A stretch of 64,000 nt of DNA from Cafeteria roenbergensis (GCA_008330645.1 VLTN01000088.1:24269-88268); one strand, 5' to 3'. Counted from the first letter of the stretch, positions 34,101 to 43,704 are shown. Notes: a model not told the origin generated them from the sequence alone. Program-made: numbers and translations.

Positions 34101-35226
34101 CTTGCCCGGGGCTGGGCTGGAATGGAAGGCGGCCCCGTCGGGGAGCAGCAGCGTGTGCGACGAGGCAGCGCGCGAGCGAGACGGGGCCGGCACCGGCGGC
34201 ACAAGCGTGGATGGCGCTGCTGCCGCTGCGGCCGGCCAGCTGCTTCCCCTGCGGCCGTGCGACGGTCCGCCCTCGAGCGTGTGCTCCGCGGACACGGCCG
34301 AGGCAGACTCGGCCGGGCGAGAGGACTTGTTTGGGCACTTGCTGGTTCGTGCGTGCAGGGCCACGGCCGCAAGGGCGTGGTTGCGGGGTTTGGGCCTTTC
34401 GGAGCAAGAGGCGGATGCCAAGGCTGACGCCGCCGCCGCCCGCGTGCTCGAGGTGCTCGTGCTCGAAGGCGGCGCAGACCCGAACAGGGCCGTGCCCGCG
34501 CTTGCCCTGTCCTCGACGGCCGGCGCGGGACAGCCGAGGGTTGTGCCTTCGCGTGCGCAAGGGGTTCCAATGGCACCCGTTGCTCTTGCGGAGGCTGAGA
34601 GCCGGCCGTACTTGGTCGCGGTCCTCGCCCGCTTGGCGGCGCTCAAGCCGGGATCCGTGGAGCGAGGGCGGTTTTGTTGGGCCACGCTCGCTGTGCCAGC
34701 CGGCGCTGGCGAGGCCGTGGCGCCAGACACGGGCGAAGCGGCCCAACCCGACGGCCCTCGCCAGGCCCATGCGCGCGTCCTGAGCCATGGGGACCGTGGT
34801 CGCGAGAGGGGGAGTGGCGGCGGCGCGGCGCCCCAACCCGAGTGCGCGGAGCCGTGTGGCCTGGTGCCGGGGCGCGTGGCAGGATGGCTGCTCAAGCGCG
34901 GGCGGCCCAACTGGCTGGGCCTGAGGCGGTGGAGGCGCCGGTGGTTCGTGCTGGAGGCCGGCACGCTTCGGTATTACAAGTCCCCAGAGGCGGAGGCAGC
35001 GGGCCCGCCGACCAGGAACACCCACATTGTCCTGGCTGCCTTCCACCTCCTGCACGGCCAGGCAGGGACGGCGCCGGCCGCCTCCGCGCCAAGCACGCAG
35101 CTGCTTCTCCGGCCTGCGTCTTCGACACTCACCCGCGAGTGGGAGCTCGCGGGGGAGTCCACGAGTGTGGCCCAGCAGTGGAAGGACGCCTTCCATAGTC
35201 ACGGTGCGGGCGGGGCTACGCGCTGA
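31162..35226 (+). CDS. Large ankyrin-like protein with a C-terminal PH domain
   Basis: An intronless frame of 1,354 residues from the ATG at 31,162. The C-terminus (about residues 1,240-1,345) reads as a pleckstrin-homology domain: GWLLKRG, then RRWRRRWFVLEAGTLRYYKS, ending in an amphipathic helix with the expected Trp (VAQQWKDAF). PH domains bind phosphoinositides or proteins at membranes. Divergent ankyrin-like pieces precede it: about 513-545 (ARALLELGACPDG), 623-650 (SMVALLMSHGADPC), 913-935 (ADLLSLLLAHP) and 1,094-1,115 (LEVLVLEGGADPN). The N-terminal 500 residues are disordered, Ser/Arg/Ala-rich, with an eight-His run near 32,251-32,274. Long open frames on the opposite strand show no family signal, so I prefer this strand. 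Some ankyrin-like pieces are weak. Confidence 0.75.
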   Translation: MSELRFPPDEDSRGPVPLLAPLGGPSASSWRGSKRLPGLAGASGDSRGAGRQPGSSGLDFGFRLSLSTSPLEPGAARLRHGDSPRRGPAVHGPSSAQARGLARSSSHASLPGLGAVVAARIDSHELAGDLAEGSTGGTAGTPLRREQPPAPARAPQPRLPPRAAPLWGGSQGLARARDAARRPSPAPWVAGAAAALPARDMPAQAAWAAAWDAILLDDAAALARAVVCLPDSGLGLSLEAATAARAPAPGSREAIRSLLVHDGPGRAMPDARDFGTARGAAPARAWPSQGRPRGSFSEDDMSPAGSWTRPRRTESFHLAHATLIESADDLPEGGGSLSLPDHFPALASLEHHGQSAELQRAAWHHHHHHHHLGARPDAWHRRRPSSAGRAGSSREPSTFASSATACSAAAAQREAARGVAPSPGHSDGEGGWQSRRQSADRRGGNAAAQPVAGTPAERAGGGGGGAAAEAPSAAGGVCGVCGARSAAGVDGPVRQPRASGADAASGLERNACWGVFPGLLWGCAAAGSLQCARALLELGACPDGIAGPALSLAMPETLAGGAVEAGEQAARRLRGGRRASVSGCCSACGRTGGGAGGTDAAAAAAAATWRASSLLAALSTVSATPLGVAAATRDGSMVALLMSHGADPCFVPGTRSAAPGASSGMTAAAAGAGAADRPRLRLTASAGTAGGAAGGAGGGAAGGAAAEAAAAAGAGTGAAAGRAADGATGVVGRPLCAIEAAIASHCAPTIVRKLVERLPFHLVGHRAAALLKPRNAAASGARAAALGGLDAFAAPCAVGPDAPFAVRPALGRLRVLELAIGHCAPAGLCIASASAAAANAVPDDETGDDDWSAASLDGPASPGSSSSRRRRLKRLRRKRWQPPPQLVASDHRREAALVRCLQTQGAIPSLSHSGAVLRACDAGRADLLSLLLAHPTWAPREPAPAPDQTGHARGTAAGGARLQSACCPSSASARLEGGERLPGAGLEWKAAPSGSSSVCDEAARERDGAGTGGTSVDGAAAAAAGQLLPLRPCDGPPSSVCSADTAEADSAGREDLFGHLLVRACRATAARAWLRGLGLSEQEADAKADAAAARVLEVLVLEGGADPNRAVPALALSSTAGAGQPRVVPSRAQGVPMAPVALAEAESRPYLVAVLARLAALKPGSVERGRFCWATLAVPAGAGEAVAPDTGEAAQPDGPRQAHARVLSHGDRGRERGSGGGAAPQPECAEPCGLVPGRVAGWLLKRGRPNWLGLRRWRRRWFVLEAGTLRYYKSPEAEAAGPPTRNTHIVLAAFHLLHGQAGTAPAASAPSTQLLLRPASSTLTREWELAGESTSVAQQWKDAFHSHGAGGATR

Positions 35227-35744
35227 ATCCTCAAGCCACCCGCACTGGCGCCGTCACCGCCGCTTCCCGAGTGCGAGCGCGAGCGCGTGAGTATGTATGT
35301 GTGTATGTGCAGAAGCTACTATGGTTGCAGGCGTCGGCCCAGCCGAGCGGCCGTTTCCGCTCTCCGTGGTGCTGCCAAATAATGCTGCCACGGCTCGCTG
35401 CGCAGCGACTCCGCAAAGCCTCACCATGCCACTGCGCGGCACATGCCTATCTTTGGATGACATTGCTAGCACAGCCATTTGGTGAGCTGGCAAGAACCGC
35501 GCTGCCAGCCAGGCTGCGCTGACCCACGTGGGCGAGGAGCAAGCTCGGAGGGGCGGGTTGCGCTGCGACCCGTGGTTTGTCGGCCGGGCGCACCCGCAGG
35601 GGCAGACCGTCAGCACGAGCACGCGCCCGGCCGGACTCCAGCGCAAATCAACACGGGCAGCTGTCGGGGAGCTGCGGCGGGCTCGAGCCGCTGTGTGCCT
35701 TGTCGCCAAGGGACAGGAGCGCGCGCTCTCCACTGATTTGCGTG
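35227..35744. other. Gene-free interval downstream of the ankyrin/PH gene
   Basis: About 520 bp with no supported gene. A short GTATGTATGTGTGTATGTG run lies near 35,290-35,310. Otherwise I see nothing. Confidence 0.35.
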
Positions 35745-35905
35745 CTCTGCCCCATGGCAAATGCAGGCCATCCGACCCGCCCGCGAGCTCGCCCACGAGG
35801 GCGAGCACCACGGCTCGAGTCCACGTGAGTCTCACTGGCCGGACCCTGTCCCGCCACCCCCCCCGCCCGGAGTGATGCGTGCGCGCGCTCGACTCGATGT
35901 ACGTG
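35745..35905 (+). repeat. Dispersed structured repeat, diverged copy S4
   Basis: This aligns with the first half of S1: a TGCC-CCAT-GGCA hairpin, CCGACCCGCCCGC, a perfect 8-bp stem GCTCGCCC-ACGA-GGGCGAGC and a box-B-like GGCTCGAGTCC, then a CTCGACTCGATG remnant. Both hairpins keep their pairing although loops and one stem base differ from S1 (T-A here, T-G there), which points to selection on structure or on a structured source RNA. Confidence 0.55.
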
Positions 35906-36059
35906 CAGAGAGTCCCGCTGACTCCCCGCAAGCCGCTCGCCGCCGTTGGCATCAAGCGGGAGCCCGGCGAAGCAGAGATGGCTGCTTCCGCTGCTTCAGC
36001 CTGCCTGCTGGTCCGTTCTCACGACCGCCTGTGCCCAAGCCAACTATGGCGGCCCGTTC

Positions 36060-36384
36060 AGTTCGTTTTCCGGTTGGGTTCGTGTTTGTCCGCAGACGTA
36101 GATTACACCCCAACATCTGGCTTCGTCCCGACATTCTATTGTGCCACGCGGCTTCCCCACAGCGTGCTGGGGGTGCCCCCGGCGTGACTCAGAGAGTCCC
36201 GAGCTCTAGTCTACCCGCCTGCGTCGGCGGCCAAGACAAGCAGCTCTCCGGCAAGGCGCGCACAGCAAGCGCTTTTCTTTGCCCGCCGTGCCGTGCGAAC
36301 GCTCGCACAGCACTCCAGGGCCCGTTGCGGTCGGCTTTGAGGTTGTGCGAGAGAGCAACGCCGCATTCGTGACCCGCCCGAGCC
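36060..36384 (-). repeat. Leader-like dispersed repeat, copy C, directly upstream of the 36,385 gene
   Basis: The reverse complement of copy A (573-939): same blocks, same distance to the ATG (GTGACCCGCCCGAGCC then ATG here; the equivalent at 572). The conservation of position in front of both family members supports a promoter or 5' UTR role for this gene family. Confidence 0.7.
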
Positions 36385-39300
36385 ATGGAGGAGGCTCCCC
36401 TCAGCATGTCCTTCGATGAGGCGGCCGCGAAACTGCGTCGAGCACAGGACTTGGCGGCAGCCGCTTCGGCCGCGGCGCCGGGCCCGGCCCGCTTTACGAC
36501 AGACGAATGCCTGGGTGAGGGCACCACCGATGCCATGCTAGGCACCTGGCCCGAACTGGGCCGTCATTTTCAGCGGACGGGCAAGCTGACACGTGTCGGC
36601 TGGCTGGTCGAGATCCTTCGAGCCGTGGATCAGCTGCGCGTGCCTGAGGTAACACGGAGCGGAATCCCGCGCACCACACGCGCCCCCACGTACCCACGCG
36701 CACGAGAGCTTGCGCTGGTGGGGGCGCCGACCGCGGCGGCAACGCGGGCCTCAGCAGCTGGGGCAGCGGCGCGAGCGCGCGCAGCTCCCGAGTGGCCGTT
36801 GTCTGCAGAGCTCTATGGGGACAGCGTCACGATGCAGGTTCGCGCCGTCGAGGCCTCCCTCACCCACTCGGCAGGGCAGGGTCCCATCGCAGCGGACCTG
36901 ACGGCGGGCTTCGCTGCACTTGTGCAGCCGCCTGTGCGGCAGTCGTTCAACAGCGCGGCTGAATGGTGCGACGTGCTGGCCACGATGGCCTGCAAAGCGT
37001 CGTCGCGGGAACAGTCGGACGAGGTCGCAAAGCATGTGCAAATCGTGCTCCATGCAGCCATCGGGCATGCGCTACTCACAGCGGGCGGGAGCTTCGACGA
37101 GGTGCCCGCCGGCGTGGACCTTGCCGAAACGAAAGCGACCGTCGCAGAACTCGCCCGAAGCAGACTACTGCGGGACCACGCAACGCGACATGACCAGCCG
37201 GCCTCGCCGGCTCACTCGGTGGGACCGCTTGAGCCTGCGCGCGAGACACCGGCCGCGCACTTGCCGGTTGCGCTCGCCCCACGGAGGGACCTGGACAGCA
37301 AAACGGACGCCTGGCCGGCTTCGCGAGCCGATGGAGGCATCTGGCGGGAGATCACGTCGCCGGCGCGACCGCCCCGAACATCAAGTGAGCTTAAGTCTTG
37401 CTTGGCGGAGGCGGGGCCCATTCCCTACCTGACGGGACTCCTCCACGTGCCCTCACCGAAGATGGCGGCGCTCGTTGCAGTCGCGACCGGTGTTGGAGCA
37501 CCGAGCGTCCCCGATAGCCTGATCACGGCGCTGTTGACGACCACGCCCCTTGCTGACCCCAAATGCGTTCTCCGCACGGTGGTTGAGGCTGCCACGAGGG
37601 CCGAGGCTCCGCCCTCCCCTTCCCCGATGAGCGGCTTCCGGACGGCGGTGGAGGACGAGCTTCACGCCGTGGCGGCTGCCTGGGTGGCGGCGGGCGCGCC
37701 GCACCCGATCAGGCGGGTGCTGGACTTGTTCGTCGCGGCGCTGGCAACGCTGGCGGCGCAGCGGACAAAGACGAAGCACGAGCTGGCAGAGGACTTTCAG
37801 GAGCACCCTTGGTCGGTGACGGTCGAAGCCCTGGAATACCTCTGGGCGTCAGACGCCGAGGCAGCACTCCGCGCAGCTGTCACGGCCGTCGTCACCTCGG
37901 ACTTTGAGTGGCGCCTGGCGGGCGTCCCAGTGGGACCTGCCGCCTTTGCCGTCGTCCTGGCGGCGACGGCGACGGCGCTGGTGGACTCCGCGGACGGCGA
38001 GGTGACAGAGCTGCGGCGCCTGCTCGACGACGCTCTTCCAGGCGCGGAATTCCTACCCCGGTCCGCCCTTCGAGGCTCGGGTCCGCAGGTTCGCGGCGAA
38101 GTCCTCTGGTATGCAGACCGGCGGGAGGCACGCCAGGCCCGGCCCACGGCGGAGCGACGGGGCAGGCGCACGCGCCCCCGTGTGGTGTGTGTGTGCCCGA
38201 TTCGATCGTTTGGCCCGATGGCCGCCCGGCCATCCCGCAGGCGCTCGTCCACCCCCGCTGATGTGTCCGACGACCTGGAAACCGGCGCATCGGAACCTTC
38301 CGCCGCCCCCGCCGCCCCCGCCGCCCCCGCCGCCCCCGAGGCCTTCCCGGTCCGGCCACTCCCCGGCCCCTCGGACCTGCTGATCAAACATTTGTATCCC
38401 GCTTCCGACGTCCCCGACTGGGCCGCGGATGCGCATGCTGTGGCTGACGCTTCAGGCTCCGTCCTCTCATGCCTTTCCAACGCCGCCGTCGCCTGCATCA
38501 ATCACCTTCCCCCCGTCTACATCCGCGCCTGCTGGTCCGTTCTGATGACCGCGTACGCTCTCGCCGGCCACGACGGCCCGCTCGGCATTCCCGTCGTGGC
38601 CGCCGTGGCAGACGTTTTCGGCACGGACAGCCTCTTTTCCGTCGCTACTACCCGTTTGAACGCCTTCGGGACGGAAATTTCAGGCGCGTCCATCTCCCCG
38701 GACGCGCGCGACAAGCTCTCCCGGCTCTTCGACTCCTCCGTTCATCACGCAACAAAGCAGTCCAGTTGGCGTTACAGCCACGGACGGAAACCCGACCAAT
38801 GCGATGACGCACGCGTCGGCCCGGCCCCAGAGGGCCGAACCGGCCCCTCCCAAGCCGCCGCCGCCCCCGCAACGCCCCGCTCCGCCCAGGATTGGACGGC
38901 CCTCGGTGACACGGCCGTTGCCGCACAAGAGTTCTCCGAAACTGGCGAGACCCTCGCACCACCACCGCTCCCGCCCAGCCTGCGCATGGCCGCCCGCCAC
39001 CTCCTCCTTATGGACGACCCCATGATGCTCGTCGACATCATCGGCCTCCCAGACCATGGCTCACACCTCCTCGCGCAGCGCCTGGCGTGCCGCGCCATCT
39101 GCGCCCCGTCGTTGCGCCCGCCCACTCCGGAAGACATTGCTGCCACCCCAGCCGCCGCCAGGCCTGACGCGGCTCTCTGGCTTCTGACCCCGTTTGCGAG
39201 CCGCGAACTCGCCCTCGCCCGCTCGGCCTCCCAACATGTCGACGTACACGATGCCCTCTATGGCCTCACCTGCCTCGCCAAGTCGGCCTCGGCCAGTCTC

Positions 39301-40092
39301 CCCCCCACCGCCCAGCCCCCCAATGTGGTCGACACCCTCCTCGCTGCCGGCCACGCCTTGCGGGACCACCGTACCACCTTGGAGCAGTCCCTCCCTGACG
39401 GGCCAGGCGCCGTCCTGCCGCCCATCGCCGAGCGCATGCTCGCACGCGCGGAGCTCTCCTGCCTGTTCTCGGCCCTCCAGCATGTCCAGATCGCCACGGC
39501 TCACTGGGTCCTCCCGGCTGTTCACGCCGGAATCCCCCTCCTGCCCGCGCTCCTGGGCACGGCTGCAATGTCGATAGCCGCCTTCGCTGGCGTTGGGCCC
39601 GACGCCGCCCTCGCCGCGTGGCTCGCAAGCCGGGGAATCCACGTCACAGCCGGCTTCGCCCCAGTCTACGATGACTCCACCCGCGCCTCGGTCGCCTTCA
39701 AGTGTGCCGAGGCCGACGACGAACCCGCCCACAGCCCCCCCCGCGGCCCTGCGAGACCGGCTCTTCACCCAGCGGACACCCTCGCCGGCCGCTTTGCCTC
39801 CCAATTCGGCCGCGGTCCTTCCGCCCTGGCATCCGCGCTGATGACGACGGCACAACTGCCGCCATTCCGCTGGACCCACGTCCTCGGGCAACCACTGGAA
39901 GTGGGCCCCTGGGCTGCGCTCTCCCACCGCTGGCCCGCCATCAACAACGGTCTCCGCCAGCTCCTGCCGGAGGCGCTCGCCGGCCCCGACCTCCGCACCA
40001 CGATCGCCTCCATGGTCTCGGCTACCAACTTCCGCCCCTTCCCCCAGACTCCCGGTTCTAAAGCAAGGCGGAGAGGAAAGCCTCGCACGTGA
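36385..40092 (+). CDS. Unknown 1,235-residue protein of a multicopy family
   Basis: An intronless frame from the ATG at 36,385 (MEEAPLSMSFDEAAAKL) to the stop at 40,092. The product is Ala-rich and mostly helical in character, with no signal peptide, no clear membrane segment and no motif I recognise. A low-complexity hinge APAAPAAPAAP lies near residue 645. A second copy at 1-572 shares residues 1-23 and 427 onward, lacking about 400 residues between. Both copies carry the same leader repeat. At 38,163-38,215 the frame runs through a piece of the dispersed structured repeat, read as RTRPRVVCVCPIRSF. The multicopy state with a travelling leader hints at a mobile-element ORF or a young expanding gene family; I see no reverse transcriptase, integrase or transposase motif. 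Confidence 0.7.
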   Translation: MEEAPLSMSFDEAAAKLRRAQDLAAAASAAAPGPARFTTDECLGEGTTDAMLGTWPELGRHFQRTGKLTRVGWLVEILRAVDQLRVPEVTRSGIPRTTRAPTYPRARELALVGAPTAAATRASAAGAAARARAAPEWPLSAELYGDSVTMQVRAVEASLTHSAGQGPIAADLTAGFAALVQPPVRQSFNSAAEWCDVLATMACKASSREQSDEVAKHVQIVLHAAIGHALLTAGGSFDEVPAGVDLAETKATVAELARSRLLRDHATRHDQPASPAHSVGPLEPARETPAAHLPVALAPRRDLDSKTDAWPASRADGGIWREITSPARPPRTSSELKSCLAEAGPIPYLTGLLHVPSPKMAALVAVATGVGAPSVPDSLITALLTTTPLADPKCVLRTVVEAATRAEAPPSPSPMSGFRTAVEDELHAVAAAWVAAGAPHPIRRVLDLFVAALATLAAQRTKTKHELAEDFQEHPWSVTVEALEYLWASDAEAALRAAVTAVVTSDFEWRLAGVPVGPAAFAVVLAATATALVDSADGEVTELRRLLDDALPGAEFLPRSALRGSGPQVRGEVLWYADRREARQARPTAERRGRRTRPRVVCVCPIRSFGPMAARPSRRRSSTPADVSDDLETGASEPSAAPAAPAAPAAPEAFPVRPLPGPSDLLIKHLYPASDVPDWAADAHAVADASGSVLSCLSNAAVACINHLPPVYIRACWSVLMTAYALAGHDGPLGIPVVAAVADVFGTDSLFSVATTRLNAFGTEISGASISPDARDKLSRLFDSSVHHATKQSSWRYSHGRKPDQCDDARVGPAPEGRTGPSQAAAAPATPRSAQDWTALGDTAVAAQEFSETGETLAPPPLPPSLRMAARHLLLMDDPMMLVDIIGLPDHGSHLLAQRLACRAICAPSLRPPTPEDIAATPAAARPDAALWLLTPFASRELALARSASQHVDVHDALYGLTCLAKSASASLPPTAQPPNVVDTLLAAGHALRDHRTTLEQSLPDGPGAVLPPIAERMLARAELSCLFSALQHVQIATAHWVLPAVHAGIPLLPALLGTAAMSIAAFAGVGPDAALAAWLASRGIHVTAGFAPVYDDSTRASVAFKCAEADDEPAHSPPRGPARPALHPADTLAGRFASQFGRGPSALASALMTTAQLPPFRWTHVLGQPLEVGPWAALSHRWPAINNGLRQLLPEALAGPDLRTTIASMVSATNFRPFPQTPGSKARRRGKPRT
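38163..38215 (+). repeat. Fragment of the dispersed structured repeat inside the 36,385 coding region
   Basis: CGCACGCGCCC, then a GTGTGGTGTGTGTGTG run and CGATTCGATCGTTTG match the central part of copy S1 (about 5,948-6,004) in the same orientation. The frame stays open through it, so an element fragment appears to have become coding sequence. Confidence 0.6.
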
Positions 40093-41239
40093 GGGCCACC
40101 ACAGCACGACCCTCCGTGGCTGCGCGTGGCGAGCCCCTCCGCCGTGCCCTCCCCTTCCCAGCGTCCTAAACCAGCCCCGCGTGCATTCCCCGTGACGTGA
40201 CACTTGCACATTCCTCCATTTGAGAACTCATTGACACATGGACACCTCCGCAGGGCTCTGACACCTGGTACAGCACCCACTCTGCAGGTCCAGGCAGAGC
40301 GCTGTGTCATCCAACCTCACACGCAAAGCACGCAGTAGCATACAGCTGAATGAACAGCTCAAAACCGAAGTTGAAGGAAAGGTATGCTGCACCACCCTCC
40401 CCTAGCACCAGAACGTCTCAATGAGCCACAAACCAGCTACCCATCAAAATCCCTGTTTCCTTGAGGTGTTCCCTCGGGTCGGATTCTTGAACAGCGCTTG
40501 CCGTGGCCCTTCAGACGCAGATATGCGACCGACGCGTCGGTTGGCCGCGGTCACCGACAGGGAACAGCTTGTCCTGCGCCAGCTACGGCCTGCCGAGGGC
40601 ACGGGTGGGTGGGGTCTAGCGAACCAAATGGGCACCTGTTAGGTGTCCGGCGCCAGCAGGCTAGGAGTGGCAGTGCCTTGCTCGGAGTCTGCACCCACAG
40701 GGGCACTGAAACCTCGCAAGCCACCTCCCAGCCTGCCGCGGGATGGGCGGGCGGGTCACGAATATGAACCCAACCGGTTACCGAACAAACGGAATCGTTG
40801 GCAAGCGTGCAGCTGTCGCAAGGGTAGGACGCAGCCTCGCTCAGGTCGAGCGTACGTCGCAGTTGTTGTCTGCGTAGACGGTGGTTGCCCTCTGTGGGGC
40901 GGTGCGTGCCGCTCCAAGGCTACGAGCGCGGCGAAGCGCAGCCCGCTTTGCAGCCTGAGAGTGATGGGCGTTACTGAGAATGCAGCGAGAGCTGGTTTCA
41001 AGGCCACTTCCGTGGGAAGGCCGGCCATTTGCAAGGGGTGATCGGCAGCAAGACTTGCAGGAGTCGAGACCAGGTGCACCGGACCACGACGCGGACCGGA
41101 GGTCAGAGTACGGGCTGCGCCGGGTGTTGCCCTGGGAGCATATTCAAGCCTCAGCGTTGCTGCTTGTCGTTTCGTCCCAGCATCACACTCGTGGCCTGCT
41201 CGTCGTTCTCCGAATGGCTCACCCGTCGATGTGACAGAG
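40093..41239. other. Gene-free interval with one repeat copy (40,625-40,800)
   Basis: Between the stop of the 36,385 gene and the proposed ANK2 stop. The part near 40,320-40,490 is less GC-rich than its surroundings. At 40,625-40,800 lies a repeat shared with 60,178-60,313 (AAATGGGCACCTGTT, TGTCCGGCGCCAGC), ending in GGGCGGGTCACGA joined directly to ATATGAACCCAACCGG, the distal end of the leader repeat. A minus-strand open frame (40,756-41,520) could hold a further 3' exon of ANK2; I cannot support it. Confidence 0.45.
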
Positions 41240-43704
41240 TCAATGAACGGTCTTCGACACACGTGTGAAGCCTGACCCAGCCGCCAAGCTGCTTCGACAG
41301 GCAGAGCGCGAGCCTCTCCGAATGAGAACACTCCTCGAACACATACTGAACACACTTGCAGGCTCATGCGCACCACACAACCAGAGACCGGCGGCGATGC
41401 CACCGCTGCAAGCGCTCCGCGCCGCCAAGCAATTCCCTGCAGCGCGCCCCCCAGCACACGCTCGCCACGCCTCGGCCATCCTGCGGCACCATTGCAACGA
41501 CAAGCAGTTGGACTCCACAAGGTGCTGACTCAGTGCCAAAACTTCGGCCAGGGCGGCATTGCCACACTGTGCAGCATCCAGGACGCTGACCTGGTCCTTG
41601 GCCTCCAGGTCGGCACCGTGCTCCAGCAGCAGCGCCGTGACATCCGCTTTGCCATTCGCGGCTGACATAATGAGAGCCGTCTGGCCACTCTGCGGCGCAC
41701 TTCACGCGAGGCGACCACGACGCCCAACCAAGCCTCCATCGCAGCCCTCCCAAACACTCCCCAGCCCACACCACCCGGTACCCGCCCACGACGCGCTGTC
41801 ACGCGGTGCAGCTCCCCCCACCTCGCTGCCTCGAAGCCAGAGCAACACGCCGCACACTCGCCCTGCGCCGCAGCTAGCTCCATCGCGACCCCGGGCGATA
41901 CTGGCGCAGCGACAGGGGCACTGTGCAGCATCCAGGACGCTGACCTGGTCCTTGGCCTCCAGGTCGGCACCGTGCTCCAGCAGCAGCGCCGTGACATCCG
42001 CTTTGCCATTCGCGGCTGACATGATGAGAGCCGTCTGGCCACTCTGCGGCGCACTTCACGCGAGGCGGCCACGGCGCCCAACCAAGCCTCCATCGCAGCC
42101 CTCCCAAACACGCCCCAGCCCACACCACCCGGTACCCGCCCACGACGCGCTGTCACGCGGTGCAGCTCCCCACACCTCGCTGCCTCGAAGCCAGAGCAAC
42201 AAGCCACACACTCGCCCTTCGCCGCAGCCAGCTCCGTCGCGACCCCAGGCGATACTGGCGCAGCGACAGGGACACTGTGCAGCATCCAGGACGCTGACCT
42301 GGTCCTTGGCCTCCAGGTCGGCACCATGCTCCAGCAGCAGCGCCGTGACATCCGCTTTGCCATTCGCGGCTGACATGATGAGAGCCGTCTGGCCACTCTG
42401 CGGCGCACTTCACGCGAGGCGGCCACGGCGCCCAACCAAGCCTCCATCGCAGCCCTCCCAAACACTCCCCAGCCCACACCACCCGGTACCCGCCCACGAC
42501 GCGCTGTCACGCGGTGCAGCTCCCCCCACCTCGCTGCCTCGAAGCCAGAGCAACAAGCCACACACTCGCCCTGCGCCGCAGCTAGCTCCATCGCGACCCC
42601 GGGCGATACTGGCGCAGCGACAGGGGCACTGTGCAGCATCCAGGACGCTGACCTGGTCCTTGGCCTCCAGGTCGGCACCGTGCTCCAGCAGCAGCGCCAT
42701 GGTAGCCACGCTGGCGGATACAACGGCAGCTTTCAGGGCTGTCTGGCCATACTGCGGCGCACTTCACGCGAGGCGACCACGACGCCGAACCAAATCTCCA
42801 TCGCAGCCCTCCCAAACACTCCCCAGCCCACACCACCCGGTACCCGCCCACGACGCGCTGTCACGCGGTGCAGCTCCCCCCACCTCGCTGCCTCGAAGCC
42901 AGAGCAACAAGCCACACACTCGCCCTGCGCCGCAGCTAGCTCCATCGCGACCCCGGGCGATACTGGCGCAGCGACAGGGGCACTGTGCAGCATCCAGGAC
43001 GCTGACCTGGTCCTTGGCCTCCAGGTCAGCACCGTGCTCCAGCAGCAGCGCCGTGACATCCGCTTTGCCATTCGCGGCTGACATGATGAGAGCCGTCTGG
43101 CCACTCTGCGGCGCACTTCACGCGAGGCGGCCACGGCGCCCAACCAAGCCTCCATCGCAGCCCTCCCAAACACTCCCCAGCCCACACCACCCGGTACCCG
43201 CCCACGACGCGCTGTCACGCGGTGCAGCTCCCCCCACCTCGCTGCCTCGAAGCCAGAGCAACAAGCCACACACTCGCCCTGCGCCGCAGCTAGCTCCATC
43301 GCGACCCCGGGCGATACTGGCGCAGCGACAGGGACACTGTGCAGCATCCAGGACGCTGACCTGGTCCTTGGCCTCCAGGTCGGCACCGTGCTCCAGCAGC
43401 AGGCGCATCAACGGAAGGCGCTCGCTCAATGCTGCAATCGCGAATGGCGACCACCGAAACTGCGAAGCCTTGCCATACAGGAGCCGTGCTTCACAACATC
43501 CAGTCTCACCGGGCTCCTTGCATTCCATTCCATGCCCCCTCCGGCTCAAGCGCTGGTCCGCGCGACCTTGCTCACGCGCTGATCTGCCCAGCTGACAGGT
43601 GCGCCCGCCTCCAACAGCCTCGTTGCTTCCTCCACGTTGCCAGCCTTTGCGGCGTTCCACAGCGCCTTCCCTGCCTCGCCCTCGCTCATCGCGGCCGCGG
43701 CCAT
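41240..43704 (-). CDS. ANK2: ankyrin protein encoded by identical-length exon-intron units
   Basis: Proposed exons, in coding order: 43,576-43,704 (cap), 43,361-43,459, 43,007-43,105, 42,653-42,751, 42,299-42,397, 41,945-42,043 and 41,240-41,689 (terminal), giving 357 residues. The cap (MAAAAMSEGEAGKALW, AAKAGNVEEATRLLEAGAPV) resembles those of the other two ankyrin genes. Each internal exon is 99 bp, phase 0, one repeat ending LLLEHGADLEAKDQ; exon starts are exactly 354 bp apart. Three internal exons and the start of the terminal exon encode the same SGQTALIMSAANGKADVTAL repeat; the first (FRWSPFAIAALSE) and third (YGQTALKAAVVSASVAT) differ. The donor is GTCAGC, not GTGAG. In the terminal exon the same bases are read as coding and form another ankyrin-like segment (VSVLDAAQCGNAALAEVLAL). 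The C-terminal end is uncertain. Confidence 0.7.
41591..43459 (-). repeat. Tandem array of 354-bp exon-intron units (ANK2)
   Basis: Six consecutive exon starts at 43,459, 43,105, 42,751, 42,397, 42,043 and 41,689 are spaced by exactly 354 bp. Four of the five 255-bp introns (upstream of 42,751, 42,397, 42,043 and 41,689, plus the one upstream of 43,105) are near-identical to each other by eye, differing at scattered single bases. Because 354 is divisible by three, spurious long frames stay open across the array on both strands. Confidence 0.85.

Noticed and set aside
33016-35202. 728-codon minus-strand frame opposite the ankyrin/PH gene
   Set aside because: The opposite frame encodes a clear PH domain. 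This one has shadow-type composition (Arg/Gly/Pro) and no family signal.
40093-41239. Integrated virus or virophage
   Set aside because: The interval is slightly less GC-rich than its flanks but has no viral gene, no terminal repeats and no sharp change in base composition.
41530-42723. 397-codon minus-strand frame running through ANK2 exons and introns
   Set aside because: It reads the ankyrin exons out of frame and only repeats a 118-residue unit; again a consequence of the period.
41559-43595. 678-codon open frame on the plus strand across ANK2
   Set aside because: It exists because the 354-bp period is divisible by three, so one open unit keeps the frame open throughout. Ankyrin sense and splice signals are on the minus strand.
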